DNA of 64,000 nt from Gammaproteobacteria bacterium (GCA_015709695.1 CP054183.1:2034992-2098991), one strand, 5' to 3'; counted from the first letter of the stretch, positions 15,886-24,361 are shown. Translations and numbers: made by a program. Notes: generated by a model not told the origin, from the sequence alone.

Positions 15886-18738
15886 ATGAGGATCCACAAG
15901 ATGCGCGCGGCCGGCACGCTGCTCGGCCTGTCGATCGCCATGGCGCTGCAGCCGGTCGTGGCCCAGGAAATCGCCGAGATCGTGGTCACGGCGCGCCGCC
16001 AGGGCGAAGAAAAACTGATGGACACCCCGCTGGCCATCACCGCCTTCGACTCCAATGCCATCGAATCCAAGGGCATCAGCAACCTCCAGGACGTGGCCAA
16101 CCTCACCCCCGGCCTGTCGTTCTTCAATCCCCTCGGCGAGACCCTGCCGACCCCGGTGATCCGCGGCGTCGTGCCGCAGGACATCTTCGGCGAGAACGCC
16201 GCGGCCATCTTCGTCGACGGCGTCTATGTCGCCGGCCGCGAGGGCCTGAACTTCAGCCAGCTCGACATCGCGCGCATCGAGGTGCTGAAGGGCCCGCAGA
16301 GCTCCACCTACGGCCGCAACGCCTTCAGCGGCGCCATCAACTATGTCACCAAGGCGCCGAGCGATGTCTTCGAGGCCAAGGCCGAGGCCACCGGCGGCAA
16401 CCGCGGCAAGCAGAAGATCATGGGCGAGGTCAGCGGCCCCATCTGGGGTGATGCCCTGACCGGCCGCTTCTCTGCGCTGTACGACGAGTGGGATGGCTCC
16501 TACGACAACACCCTGGCCCCGGACAACCACATCGGCGGTTACCGCTATCGCAGCTTCCAGGGCAAGCTGCGCTGGCAGCCGGCCGACAACCTGGACATCA
16601 CGCTCGGCCTCTACCGCTCCAACGACGAGATCGACGAGCCCGCCATCGGCGCCGTCCTCGCCAACTGCGAGGACGAGGTGGAGCAGACCTCGACGAATGC
16701 CAGCGAAGGTCCCGGCCAGCGCCTGCTGAACTATTGCGGGCGGATCCCCAAGCTCGACCAGCTGCCGAAGCCCCTCGACCCGGCGCAGTTCCCGCTGGGC
16801 GTGCCGCAGCCCCACATGCTCACCCGCGACTCCATGCCCAAGGACGCCCTGGGCACCGGCCAGGACCGCAACCTGACCCGCGGCAACCTCAACATCAACT
16901 GGGACACCGACTACGGCAGCCTGACCGCGCTCACCGGCTACTCCTTCATGAAGGAGAGCGCGATGTATGACTTCAACCGCATCACGGGGCATGCCACGCC
17001 GCTGGTCTACTGCTTCCCGGCCACGACCACCGAGCCGCCGACCTGCGACTCGCCGCTCTCCTGGTCGCGCATCCCGGTCGGCGTGCTGGACCCCGAGCCG
17101 GGTCCCCGCGTCGAGGAATGGAGCCAGGAGCTGCGCTTTACCAGCCCGCGTGACCAGCGCCTGCGCTGGCAGGTGGGTGGCTACTACTTCCACTCCACGC
17201 TGGAGGACCGCCAGGGCAACCCCGCCCTCTCGCCCTCGACGCCGCTGCCGCCCGGGTTCAACTACGGCCCCGGCGGCAACGTCGGCATCGGCCCGGTCGC
17301 GCTGCCGACCAACCTGTCGATCGGCACCTACATCTTCGGTGCCTCGCTGCTGCCGGACGGCGGCCTGGACCCGCTCAACCGGCCCTTCGTCGAGAACAAC
17401 GAGAAGTCCTGGTCGGTGTTCGGCTCGGCCGACTTCGACGTCACCGAGCAGCTGCAGGCCCGCGTGGAACTGCGCTACACCCAGGACCACAAGTACGCCT
17501 ACGGCTTCAATCACACCCGCTGCGTGTCGCCGACCCCTGGCAGCGCCTATCCGCTGGCCACGGACCTGCCGGCGGAGTGCGGTGACGAGCTGTTCGACCT
17601 GCGCGTCGTGGAGCCGGTCGGCTACGACACCTGGGTCAAGGACATCAACGGCGTCTACCAGCTGGTGCACATCCCCGGCGTGGAGAGCGGCAGCGCCCGC
17701 TTCGACAACGTCACCGGCCGGGTCGGCCTGAACTACAAGATGGACAGCGGCTGGATGGTCTACGGCTCCGTCGCCTACGGCGAGAAGCCCGGCGGCATCA
17801 ACGTGCTGGCCGCCAAGGAAGTCATCGACCCCAGCGGCGGTGTACGCCCCAGCACTATCTTCAACGACTTCGATCCGGAGAAGATCACCGCCTACGAGCT
17901 GGGCATCAAGGGCTACACCCCCGACCGGCGCATCCGCATGGACATGGCGGTGTTCTTCAACGACTGGCGCGACATCGTGCTGCGCCAGCTCACCATGACC
18001 GACCCGGTCAGCGGCCTGCAGTTCCGCCAGCCGCAGGGGCTGAACGTCAACTCCGGCGATGCCCATGTGTTCGGCTGGGAACTGACCACCGACGTCGGCC
18101 TGACCGAATCGCTCACCAGCCGCCTCACCGTCGGCTACACCAACTCGCAGGTGAAGAACGGACGGCTGGATACCCTGGCGCTGTTTCCGAGCTTCTACAC
18201 CACCGAGCCGAGCTGCGCCCCCGCGGCGATCCAGGCGCTGCCTGCCAACCAGCAGGACGCGAAGGCGGCGGCCTGCCGGCAGATCTCCGGCGATGTCTCG
18301 GGCAACACGCAGATGCGCCAGCCGGAGTGGACCGCCAGCCTGTCGCTGGATTACCGGCACCAGCTGGTCGGCGACTGGGACGTGAAGTCCAGCATCACCG
18401 GCAACTACACCGGCAAGATGTTCACCGGCAACGAGAACCAGGGCTGGGTGCCGTCGTACAGCAACGTGAACTTCAACATCGGCGTGGAATCACCGCGCTA
18501 TACGCTGCAGTTCTGGGTGCGCAACCTGTTCGACAACGACAAGCCGCTGTCGGCGTTCCGCGACATCTTCTGGTCCAACGACTCCGACATGTACGCCACC
18601 GTGCCGCCGGGTACCGGCACCATCCGCAACGTCTCCAACTTCGACGACTTCCCGCCGATGCGCATGACCATCAGCTACCCGAGCCTGCGCACCTTCGGCA
18701 TCGACGCCAAGATCCGCTTCGGCGGCGCCGAGAAGTAG
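15886..18738 (+). CDS. TonB-dependent receptor 2
   Basis: A 950-residue tandem paralogue of receptor 1, with nearly the same plug domain and a diverged barrel. Signal peptide MRIHKMRAAGTLLGLSIAMA ending near VVAQ, EIVVTARR TonB box-like stretch, plug with FVDGVYVAGRE and IEVLKGPQSSTYGRNA, and the same final IRFGGAEK. The ATG at 15886 is preferred over one at 15853 because it follows GGGGGATAGGGG and starts the signal peptide. The strongest differences lie in extracellular-loop stretches (protein residues ~215-330 and ~440-620), which suggests a different or broader ligand. Own promoter and hairpin upstream. Confidence 0.93.
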   Translation: MRIHKMRAAGTLLGLSIAMALQPVVAQEIAEIVVTARRQGEEKLMDTPLAITAFDSNAIESKGISNLQDVANLTPGLSFFNPLGETLPTPVIRGVVPQDIFGENAAAIFVDGVYVAGREGLNFSQLDIARIEVLKGPQSSTYGRNAFSGAINYVTKAPSDVFEAKAEATGGNRGKQKIMGEVSGPIWGDALTGRFSALYDEWDGSYDNTLAPDNHIGGYRYRSFQGKLRWQPADNLDITLGLYRSNDEIDEPAIGAVLANCEDEVEQTSTNASEGPGQRLLNYCGRIPKLDQLPKPLDPAQFPLGVPQPHMLTRDSMPKDALGTGQDRNLTRGNLNINWDTDYGSLTALTGYSFMKESAMYDFNRITGHATPLVYCFPATTTEPPTCDSPLSWSRIPVGVLDPEPGPRVEEWSQELRFTSPRDQRLRWQVGGYYFHSTLEDRQGNPALSPSTPLPPGFNYGPGGNVGIGPVALPTNLSIGTYIFGASLLPDGGLDPLNRPFVENNEKSWSVFGSADFDVTEQLQARVELRYTQDHKYAYGFNHTRCVSPTPGSAYPLATDLPAECGDELFDLRVVEPVGYDTWVKDINGVYQLVHIPGVESGSARFDNVTGRVGLNYKMDSGWMVYGSVAYGEKPGGINVLAAKEVIDPSGGVRPSTIFNDFDPEKITAYELGIKGYTPDRRIRMDMAVFFNDWRDIVLRQLTMTDPVSGLQFRQPQGLNVNSGDAHVFGWELTTDVGLTESLTSRLTVGYTNSQVKNGRLDTLALFPSFYTTEPSCAPAAIQALPANQQDAKAAACRQISGDVSGNTQMRQPEWTASLSLDYRHQLVGDWDVKSSITGNYTGKMFTGNENQGWVPSYSNVNFNIGVESPRYTLQFWVRNLFDNDKPLSAFRDIFWSNDSDMYATVPPGTGTIRNVSNFDDFPPMRMTISYPSLRTFGIDAKIRFGGAEK

Positions 18739-18753
18739 GCACGCGACCGGGGA

Positions 18754-18815
18754 GTGCCGGGCGGGGGGAGGGGCGGAAGGCAATCAGGATGCCTTCCGCC
18801 CCCCCCGCCCGGCAC
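18754..18815. terminator. Long hairpin between convergent TonB receptor 2 and nikR
   Basis: GTGCCGGGCGGGG at 18754 onward pairs with the segment ending CCCCGCCCGGCAC at 18815, and the inner GGCGGAAGGC pairs with GCCTTCCGCC, with a 9-nt loop. The stem exceeds 24 bp. It probably separates the two convergent genes although it lacks a T run. Confidence 0.7.
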
Positions 18816-18823
18816 CGTCGTTT

Positions 18824-19297
18824 CTAGCGGTTGCCGAGCCTGGTGTGCTCGTGGCTGTGCGACGGCCCCGCACCGTGGGTATGGCGCTCGCTGGTCACCT
18901 GCACCGGCAGGGTCACCAGGCGGCCATGGAACACGCCGCGCTCGGCGGCCACCTGCTGGCCGAAGGCCTGCACCGCGGCCGTCGGTCCCCGCAGCACCGC
19001 GATCTCCATGCAGCTCTCGTGGTCCAGGTGCACGTGCAGGGAGGCCAGCGCCAGGTCATGGTGCTCGTGGAAGCGGGCGGTGAGCCGGCTGGCGAGTTCC
19101 CGTGAGTGGTGGTCGAAGGCGTAGACCAGCGCCGCCACGCATTCGCGCTGGCCGTCGCCATCGGCCTTCAGCTGCTGCAGGCCACTGCGCACCAGGTCGC
19201 GCAGCGCTTCGGAACGGCCGGCATAGCCGCGCCCGCTGGCAAACTGGTCGAGCTCGGCGAGCAACTCGTCATCGAGGGAAATGGTCACGCGCTGCAT
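18824..19297 (-). CDS. nikR: Nickel-responsive regulator NikR
   Basis: A 157-residue ribbon-helix-helix repressor that binds DNA when loaded with nickel. Residues 1-45 form the RHH domain (MQRVTISLDDELLAELD). The C-terminal ACT-like domain keeps the square-planar nickel ligands: His77, His88, His90 and Cys96, one position off the E. coli numbering 76/87/89/95. Unusually for the family, the protein ends in a His-rich tail (residues ~138-151, ERHTHGAGPSHSHEHT), which may add metal binding. It is divergent from hupE, and a perfect NikR operator lies between them, so autoregulation is likely. Confidence 0.96.
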   Translation of the reverse strand: MQRVTISLDDELLAELDQFASGRGYAGRSEALRDLVRSGLQQLKADGDGQRECVAALVYAFDHHSRELASRLTARFHEHHDLALASLHVHLDHESCMEIAVLRGPTAAVQAFGQQVAAERGVFHGRLVTLPVQVTSERHTHGAGPSHSHEHTRLGNR

Positions 19298-19331
19298 GGG
19301 AACTCCTGCTCACCATTCGTTGACAGGAGCG

Positions 19332-19359
19332 GTATGAGGAATATATAAAGTCCTCATAC
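19332..19359. promoter_or_regulatory. NikR operator
   Basis: GTATGA (19332-19337), 16 bp, TCATAC (19354-19359): an exact match to the E. coli NikR operator GTATGA-N16-TCATAC. The palindrome extends inward (GTATGAGGA and TCCTCATAC). It lies between the divergent nikR and hupE starts and can control both. Confidence 0.93.
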
Positions 19360-19388
19360 CTCTCCCTGGAACCATACGGACAAGAACA

Positions 19389-19997
19389 ATGACCCATCTA
19401 AGCACGCGCCGCCTGTCCTCGTCAGCCCTCCGCCTGGTCCTGGCCCTGGCGGCCATCGCCAGCCCCGGCCTCGCCCTCGCGCACCCGGGACATGCGGAAC
19501 AGGCGGGGTTGCTCGCCGGCATCCTGCACCCGCTGACGGGCATCGACCACCTGCTCGCCATGCTGGCGGTGGGCCTGTGGGCGGCGCAGCTGCGCAGCCG
19601 CGCCGCGCTGATGCTGCCGGCGCTGTTCCCGGTCGCCATGGTGGCCGGTGCCGCGCTGGCCTTCGCCGGCATCGCGCTGCCGGCGGTGGAGCCGGTCATC
19701 GCGCTCTCGGTCATCGTGCTCGGCGCAGCCATCCTCGCGCGCCTGCAGCTGCCCCTGGCGGCGGGCGGCGCCATGGTCGCGCTGTTCGCCGTGGCCCACG
19801 GCTACGCGCACGGCGCCGAACTCCCGGCGGGCGGCAACGTCGCGGCCTATGCCGCCGGCTTCATCGGCTCGACCATCGCCCTGCACCTGCTCGGGCTGTT
19901 CCTCGGCCTGGCCGACCAGCGCCGCCGCGGCGGCACGCTGCTGCGCATCGGCGGCTCGGCCATCGCCGTGTCCGGGCTGGCGCTGCTGTTCGCCTGA
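19389..19997 (+). CDS. hupE: HupE/UreJ family nickel permease
   Basis: A 202-residue inner-membrane protein with about six transmembrane segments and an N-terminal signal-like segment. It carries the family motif HX5DH (HPLTGIDH, residues ~43-50) and the second His/Glu motif AHGYAHGAE (~137-145). Known members import nickel for hydrogenase or urease. The NikR operator just upstream supports nickel rather than cobalt. No hydrogenase or urease gene is visible in the window, so the receiving enzyme is elsewhere. The next gene, a TonB receptor, is ~95 bp downstream on the same strand. Confidence 0.93.
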   Translation: MTHLSTRRLSSSALRLVLALAAIASPGLALAHPGHAEQAGLLAGILHPLTGIDHLLAMLAVGLWAAQLRSRAALMLPALFPVAMVAGAALAFAGIALPAVEPVIALSVIVLGAAILARLQLPLAAGGAMVALFAVAHGYAHGAELPAGGNVAAYAAGFIGSTIALHLLGLFLGLADQRRRGGTLLRIGGSAIAVSGLALLFA

Positions 19998-20036
19998 GCC
20001 CCGACCTCACCTGACCCCAACCCATCCTGCCCGTAC

Positions 20037-20060
20037 GCCGCCAGGCCCGAACCTGGCGGC
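20037..20060 (+). terminator. Hairpin between hupE and the TonB receptor
   Basis: GCCGCCAGG (20037-20045) pairs with CCTGGCGGC (20052-20060), loop CCCGAA, no T run. Probably attenuates or stabilises rather than fully terminates. Confidence 0.4.
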
Positions 20061-20092
20061 GACGGGAGCGGCTTGCCCGGAGAATGCCCCTG

Positions 20093-22171
20093 GTGAACAC
20101 CCGCGCACGCGGCTTCCTGCCCGCGCTCGCCCTCGCCCTGGCTCTCGCCAGCCCCGCCACGGTACTGGCTGGTGGCGTGCCCACCGCACCCGGCAATGAA
20201 GTCGTCGTCATCGGCCGGCTCGATGTGCTGGAAGGCGCACCCCTGGCGGCCACCGAGGGCGTGGTCACGCAGGAACAGCTGGACGCGCGGCCGCTGGGCC
20301 GGACCGGCGAGATCCTCGAGGTGGTGCCCGGGCTGATCGTCACGCAGCACAGCGGCGACGGCAAGGCGAACCAGTATTTCCTCCGCGGCTTCAACCTCGA
20401 CCACGGCACCGACCTCGCCACCAGCGTGGATGACGTGCCGGTGAACATGCCGACCCACGGCCACGGCCAGGGCTATACGGACATCAACTTCGTCATCCCG
20501 GAGCTGGTGCAGGAAGTCGAGTACCGCAAGGGCACCTACTACGCCGATGCCGGCAACTTCGCGGCGGCCGGCACCGTCAACCTCGCCTGGCGCGACCGGC
20601 TCGACCAGCCCTTCGCCACGCTCGAAGGTGGCGAGTACGGTTACCGTCGCGCCCTGCTGGCCGGCAGCCTGGGGCTGGCCGGCGGCGACCTGCTGCTGGC
20701 CGCCGACTACACCGGCAACGACGGGCCCTGGGATCTCGACGAGAACCTGTCGCGCCTGAATGCGCTCGGCCGCTACAGCCGGGCCACGGACAGCGGCCGC
20801 CTCAGCCTCACGCTGCAGGCCTACGACGCGGACTGGGATGCCACCGACCAGATCCCCCGGCGCGCCGTGGACGCCGGCCTGATCGACCGCTTCGGCGCCA
20901 TCGACCGCAGCGACGGGGGCGCGAGCCACCGCTACAGCCTCGCCGCCCATGCGGACGGCGCGCTCGGTGCCGGGCACTACCGCGCCCTGGCCTATGCGGT
21001 CGATTACCGCATGGCGCTGTACTCCAACTTCACCTATGCCACCGATCCGGTCGACGGCGATCAGTTCGAGCAACTCGACGACCGCAGCATCTACGGCGGC
21101 AGCGCCAGCTGGAGCCTGCCGCTGCCTTCGCTCGGGCAATCGGGCGCCCTGCAACTCGGCACAGACCTGCGCTACGACGACATCGGCACCGTCGGCCTCT
21201 ACAACACCGTGGCGCGCCGGCGCACCGGCACCGTGCGCGAGGATGCCGTGAAGCACGGAAGCATCGCCGCCTTCGCCAGCCTCGACACGCGCTGGCTCGA
21301 CTGGCTGCGGACCAACCTCGGGCTGCGGGCCGATTACTTCCACTTCGACGTCGACAGCAACATCGCCGCCAACTCCGGCACCGAATCGGCCAGCGAGCTG
21401 AGCCCGAAGCTCTCCGTGGTGTTCGGGCCCTGGCGGCAGACCGAGTTCTTCGCCAACGCGGGCAAGGGCTTTCACAGCAACGATGCGCGCGGCACCACCA
21501 TCCGCGTGGACCCGACCGATCCGTCGGTGCCGGTCAGCAAGGTCGATCCGCTGGTCGACGCCTTCGGCAGCGAGGTCGGGCTGCGCACGGCACTGCTGCC
21601 GCGCACCCAGCTGAGCCTGGGGCTGTGGCAGCTGCGGCTGGATTCGGAGCTGCTGTTCGTCGGCGACGCCGGCATCACCGAGCCCAACCGCAAGAGCGAG
21701 CGCCGCGGCCTGGAGTTCTCCGTGATCCACTCGCCGCTCGACTGGCTGGTGCTCGACCTCGACCTCGCCTGGACCCACGCGCGCTTCGACGAGCCCGACC
21801 CGAACGACCCGGCCGCCGGCGACCGCATCCCCGGTGCGGTGGACAGCGTGGCGGCACTCGGCATCGCCATCGATCATCCCTCCGGCTGGACCGGCGGCCT
21901 GCGTATCCGCCACTTCGGCCCGGCACCGCTGGTCGAGGACAACTCCGTACGCTCGGAGGCCACCACGGTGGTCAACCTCGAGGCCGGCTACCGCCTCACG
22001 CCCCGTGTGAAGCTGACCGCCACGCTGCTCAACCTTTTCGATGCCGAGGACAACGACATTACCTACTACTACGAGTCGCAGCTGCCGGGCGAGCCGGCAC
22101 CGGTGGCGGACATCCATTTCCACCCGGTGGAGCCGCGCACGCTGCGGCTGGCGCTGACGGCGGGGTTCTGA
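20093..22171 (+). CDS. TonB-dependent receptor, probable nickel uptake
   Basis: A 692-residue outer-membrane receptor. Signal peptide ending near VLAGG; TonB box-like EVVVIGRL; plug with LRGFNLDHGTDLATSVDDVPVN; barrel ending LRLALTAGF. The His-rich plug stretch MPTHGHGQGYTDIN is compatible with metal binding. GTG at 20093 is preferred to ATG 20084 because the GGAGA at 20079-20083 is ideally spaced for it and too close for the ATG. Location behind a NikR-controlled permease suggests import of chelated nickel across the outer membrane, completing the pathway with HupE. Substrate is inferred from context only. Confidence 0.88.
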   Translation: MNTRARGFLPALALALALASPATVLAGGVPTAPGNEVVVIGRLDVLEGAPLAATEGVVTQEQLDARPLGRTGEILEVVPGLIVTQHSGDGKANQYFLRGFNLDHGTDLATSVDDVPVNMPTHGHGQGYTDINFVIPELVQEVEYRKGTYYADAGNFAAAGTVNLAWRDRLDQPFATLEGGEYGYRRALLAGSLGLAGGDLLLAADYTGNDGPWDLDENLSRLNALGRYSRATDSGRLSLTLQAYDADWDATDQIPRRAVDAGLIDRFGAIDRSDGGASHRYSLAAHADGALGAGHYRALAYAVDYRMALYSNFTYATDPVDGDQFEQLDDRSIYGGSASWSLPLPSLGQSGALQLGTDLRYDDIGTVGLYNTVARRRTGTVREDAVKHGSIAAFASLDTRWLDWLRTNLGLRADYFHFDVDSNIAANSGTESASELSPKLSVVFGPWRQTEFFANAGKGFHSNDARGTTIRVDPTDPSVPVSKVDPLVDAFGSEVGLRTALLPRTQLSLGLWQLRLDSELLFVGDAGITEPNRKSERRGLEFSVIHSPLDWLVLDLDLAWTHARFDEPDPNDPAAGDRIPGAVDSVAALGIAIDHPSGWTGGLRIRHFGPAPLVEDNSVRSEATTVVNLEAGYRLTPRVKLTATLLNLFDAEDNDITYYYESQLPGEPAPVADIHFHPVEPRTLRLALTAGF

Positions 22172-22201
22172 GCAGGGCGACCGCGAGGCGCGGGCCCCGG
22201 C

Positions 22202-22291
22202 GCCTGGGAACGCAACATCGACAGCCATGTGAAGAACCTGCGCGCCAGGCTGCGCCCGCACTTCCCCGGCGAATCACCGATCCAAAGCGTT
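22202..22291 (+). pseudogene. Remnant of an OmpR-family response regulator C-terminus
   Basis: The frame from 22202 reads AWERNIDSHVKNLRARLRP, then HFPGESPIQSV. This matches the winged-helix recognition segment (xRxIDSHxKNLRxKL) of OmpR/BaeR-type regulators. Neither the receiver domain nor the usual GxGYxF end is present, and the frame continues into unrelated sequence. It marks an old deletion at the left edge of the toxin-antitoxin island. Confidence 0.6.
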
Positions 22292-22437
22292 GATTCGTCA
22301 ACACGTAGCCGGCTGGCGCTCGTTGGCACTTCAAATGCGGTGATATGGGCTTGTGGGGATCCCCCACAAATCTCCACAGTCTCCAGTGCTGAGTCTCTGC
22401 TGCGAGCACCGTACCCGGCAATCCGAGGGCACTCGTC

Positions 22438-22743
22438 CTACATCGCAATTGGCAGGACCTCGCGCTCGATTTTCCTGGCATTTGCGATCTCGGCAACGCG
22501 CAGGTCATAGATCGCCTGCAGATTCAGCCAGGAATGGGCATCACCACCAAAATAGCGGGCGAGCCGCATGGCGGTGTCGGCGCTGATCCCGCGGCGGCCA
22601 AGCACCACATCATTGATCCGGGGTGGCGGCACCCGTAGCGCCTTGGCGAGCGCGTTCACACTCAGGCCCGAAGGAATCAGGAAATCCTCGCGCAACACCT
22701 CGCCGGGATGTACCGGCCGCATGCCATTCTTCCTGCCTGCCAT
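22438..22743 (-). CDS. higA: HigA-type antitoxin, module 1
   Basis: A 101-residue XRE-family DNA-binding antitoxin. The HigA/VapI signature is clear: HPGEVLREDFL near the N-terminus, the helix-turn-helix with NDVVLGRRGISADTAMRLA, and WLNLQAIYDLRVA. It neutralises the HigB-like toxin encoded 10 bp upstream and represses the operon. The ATG follows GGAGGCG. The order toxin then antitoxin is typical of higBA loci. Confidence 0.93.
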   Translation of the reverse strand: MAGRKNGMRPVHPGEVLREDFLIPSGLSVNALAKALRVPPPRINDVVLGRRGISADTAMRLARYFGGDAHSWLNLQAIYDLRVAEIANARKIEREVLPIAM

Positions 22744-22753
22744 AACGCCTCCT

Positions 22754-23032
22754 TCAGTGATAGTCGACGATTTCCACAGCCTCGGGCCCTGCCGCTGTCC
22801 AGTGAAAACAGATCCGCCACTGGTCGTTGATGCGAATACTGTGCTGCCCCTTCCTGTCGCCCTTGAGAGCTTCCAGCTTGTTGCCCGGCGGTGACGCCAG
22901 GAACTCGAGTGTTACAGCCGCCTCGAGCTGTGTCAGCTTTCGTGTCGCAATCTTCAGGATCGACCCGAAACGCTTTGACTTGCCGGTCTCGAACAGCGCC
23001 TGCGTGTCGGAACAGCGAAAGCTCTTGATCAC
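22754..23032 (-). CDS. higB: HigB-type RelE-superfamily toxin, module 1
   Basis: A 92-residue RelE/ParE-fold mRNA interferase. Typical parts: [16 protein letters not shown] at the start, [16 protein letters not shown]-like loop ([16 protein letters not shown]), and WRICFHW with EIVDYH at the end. It starts at GTG 23030-23032. No Shine-Dalgarno is visible, and the -10 box ends only a few nucleotides before the GTG, so the transcript may be leaderless. Partner antitoxin follows directly. Confidence 0.92.
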   Translation of the reverse strand: MIKSFRCSDTQALFETGKSKRFGSILKIATRKLTQLEAAVTLEFLASPPGNKLEALKGDRKGQHSIRINDQWRICFHWTAAGPEAVEIVDYH

Positions 23033-23040
23033 GTCAGGAG

Positions 23041-23089
23041 CTTATAACGGATAACGTTATACGTCAACTCCGGGAATTGCACGTGCAAT
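23041..23089 (-). promoter_or_regulatory. Promoter and operators of toxin-antitoxin module 1
   Basis: On the minus strand TTGACG (23062-23067) and TATAAG (23041-23046) are 15 bp apart. A palindrome TATAACG-N5-CGTTATA (23043-23061) covers the promoter, as expected for a HigA/HigBA operator. A second perfect palindrome, ATTGCACGTGCAAT (23076-23089), lies just upstream. Confidence 0.6.
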
Positions 23090-23162
23090 GCCCGGTTGGC
23101 GGGCATCTCCCACAGTTCCACGCTGGAGTACGCCCGCTCCAGATTCACTGAACCGCAGCTGG

Positions 23163-23585
23163 TCAGAGCTGGGGCAATGTGTGCCCGGGGCGCGCGACAG
23201 GCGGGGTGGCGGGCTGGCAGACTCGGCCGATGGCGTGGTTTGAATTTCCTATACGCATACGCCGACTTGTCATAACGCAACAAGAATCACCCATTTGGGT
23301 GATGTGGAGTCCGATGGCCTTCTTGTAGTCCGAGATAACTTTTTTCGCCTTGGCAACCGATATGTCCTGGTTCTTGATCATGTCAGGCCACAACCAGCGC
23401 GCGAGTGGCATTTTGTAGGGCCTGAGCACATCGTCGCCCAAACAGAACCGAGCGTGCAGAAAGGCCTGGTTCTCCTTGCTGGCGGCGTACAGGTCTTGCA
23501 CGACCTTGAGCAAATCGGCCCGGTCGAATTCGGCCAGTTTGGCTTTGATGTCGCTCCAGGTCCCAGTGGCTATCTTGGTTGCCAT
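23163..23585 (-). pseudogene. Truncated gene of a conserved hypothetical family in the TA island
   Basis: ATG at 23585 begins MATKIATGTWSDIKAKLAEF. The following ~95 residues (LYAASKENQAFLHARFCLGDD; DISVAKAKKVISDYKKAIG) resemble a conserved uncharacterised family that I recall from memory as continuing beyond the KKAIG segment. Here homology stops after KKAIG, exactly where a perfect palindrome ATCACCCA-TT-TGGGTGAT (23286-23303) begins, and ~45 unrelated residues complete the frame. It lies 7 bp after antitoxin 2 on the same strand. Most likely a C-terminally truncated gene; function unknown. Confidence 0.55.
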
Positions 23586-23592
23586 GCAGGGC

Positions 23593-23907
23593 TCAACGAA
23601 CCGCGGATCGATCAGAGCCTCGCGCGGCGGAATAGCGCTTGATCGACAGCCCGCGTGCGCGCTTGCGCGCCTGGGCCAGATCGTAAGCCGTCTGTAACGC
23701 GAGCCACGCCTCGGCACTCCCGCCAAAGGCCTTGTCGAGGCGGATGGCCATGTCCGATGAAATTCCTGCCTTGCCGTTCACGACGTTGTTGAGCGCCTGC
23801 CTTGTCACCCCAAGAACCTTGGCCGCCTCGGTGACCGACAGCGCCAGGGGCTCGAGGCAGTCGTAGCGAATCGACAGCCCCGGGTGCGGTGGTTCCTTCA
23901 TGGCCAT
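23593..23907 (-). CDS. higA: HigA-type antitoxin, module 2
   Basis: A 104-residue XRE-family antitoxin of the HigA/VapI family: [14 protein letters not shown], helix-turn-helix [20 protein letters not shown], then [23 protein letters not shown] and YDLAQARKR. The ATG at 23907 follows GGAGGGAA. It pairs with the toxin gene 21 bp upstream. It is clearly diverged from module 1, so the two modules are not a fresh duplication and cross-neutralisation is uncertain. Confidence 0.92.
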   Translation of the reverse strand: MAMKEPPHPGLSIRYDCLEPLALSVTEAAKVLGVTRQALNNVVNGKAGISSDMAIRLDKAFGGSAEAWLALQTAYDLAQARKRARGLSIKRYSAARGSDRSAVR

Positions 23908-23928
23908 ACAGATTCCCTCCTCGAATAC

Positions 23929-24207
23929 TCAGTGATAGTCGATCAGGTCCACATCAACGACATCGGCGCCGTGGAACCTGAAAATAATCCGCCAATTGGC
24001 GGAGACCCAGACGGACCAGAAGCCCTTCAGTTCACCCTTCAACGGATGTAGCCGCCAGCCTGGGAGGTTTACCTGCTCCGGCACCTGTGCCACGTCGAGC
24101 CGCGCCAGAATTCGCAGGGCCTTCGGCACGAGCGACGCCGAAATACCCTTGGCATTTCCCTGCGCATAGAGCCGGGACAAGCCCTTGTGGCGGAAACTGC
24201 GGATCAA
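23929..24207 (-). CDS. higB: HigB-type RelE-superfamily toxin, module 2
   Basis: A RelE-fold mRNA interferase (IRSFRHKGLSRLYAQGN; WRLHPLKGELKGFWSVWVSANWRIIFRF; VDLIDYH). A TTG start at 24207 gives 92 residues beginning LIRSFRHKGL, matching toxin 1 in length and start. The ATG at 24258 would place the promoter and operator inside the gene and adds 17 residues that do not look like the family. The true start is therefore probably TTG, unproven. Confidence 0.85.
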   Translation of the reverse strand: MIRSFRHKGLSRLYAQGNAKGISASLVPKALRILARLDVAQVPEQVNLPGWRLHPLKGELKGFWSVWVSANWRIIFRFHGADVVDVDLIDYH

Positions 24208-24247
24208 CAGAAGGCTCGCCGGCCAGAGCAGCCAACACTTTATAGTG

Positions 24248-24262
24248 ACAAGTGTCACTTGT
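24248..24262. promoter_or_regulatory. Operator-like palindrome of toxin-antitoxin module 2
   Basis: ACAAGTGTCACTTGT is a perfect 15-bp palindrome (7-1-7) just upstream of a minus-strand TATAAA (24239-24244). It fits an antitoxin-bound operator over the promoter. A second inverted repeat, TGTGGG-N6-CCCACA, follows at about 24267-24285. Confidence 0.55.
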
Positions 24263-24361
24263 CCATTGTGGGACTATTCCCCACAGTGCTACGCCAGGGT
24301 ACGCCCGTGGCGAAAGCTGCAATAGAGAATAAGTATTTGTATTGGAAGAGATAAGTGGTGG

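Noticed and set aside
23029-23283. An 84-residue minus-strand frame upstream of toxin 1
   Set aside because: It overlaps the promoter and operators of the higBA module and has no ribosome site. It is better read as a control region.
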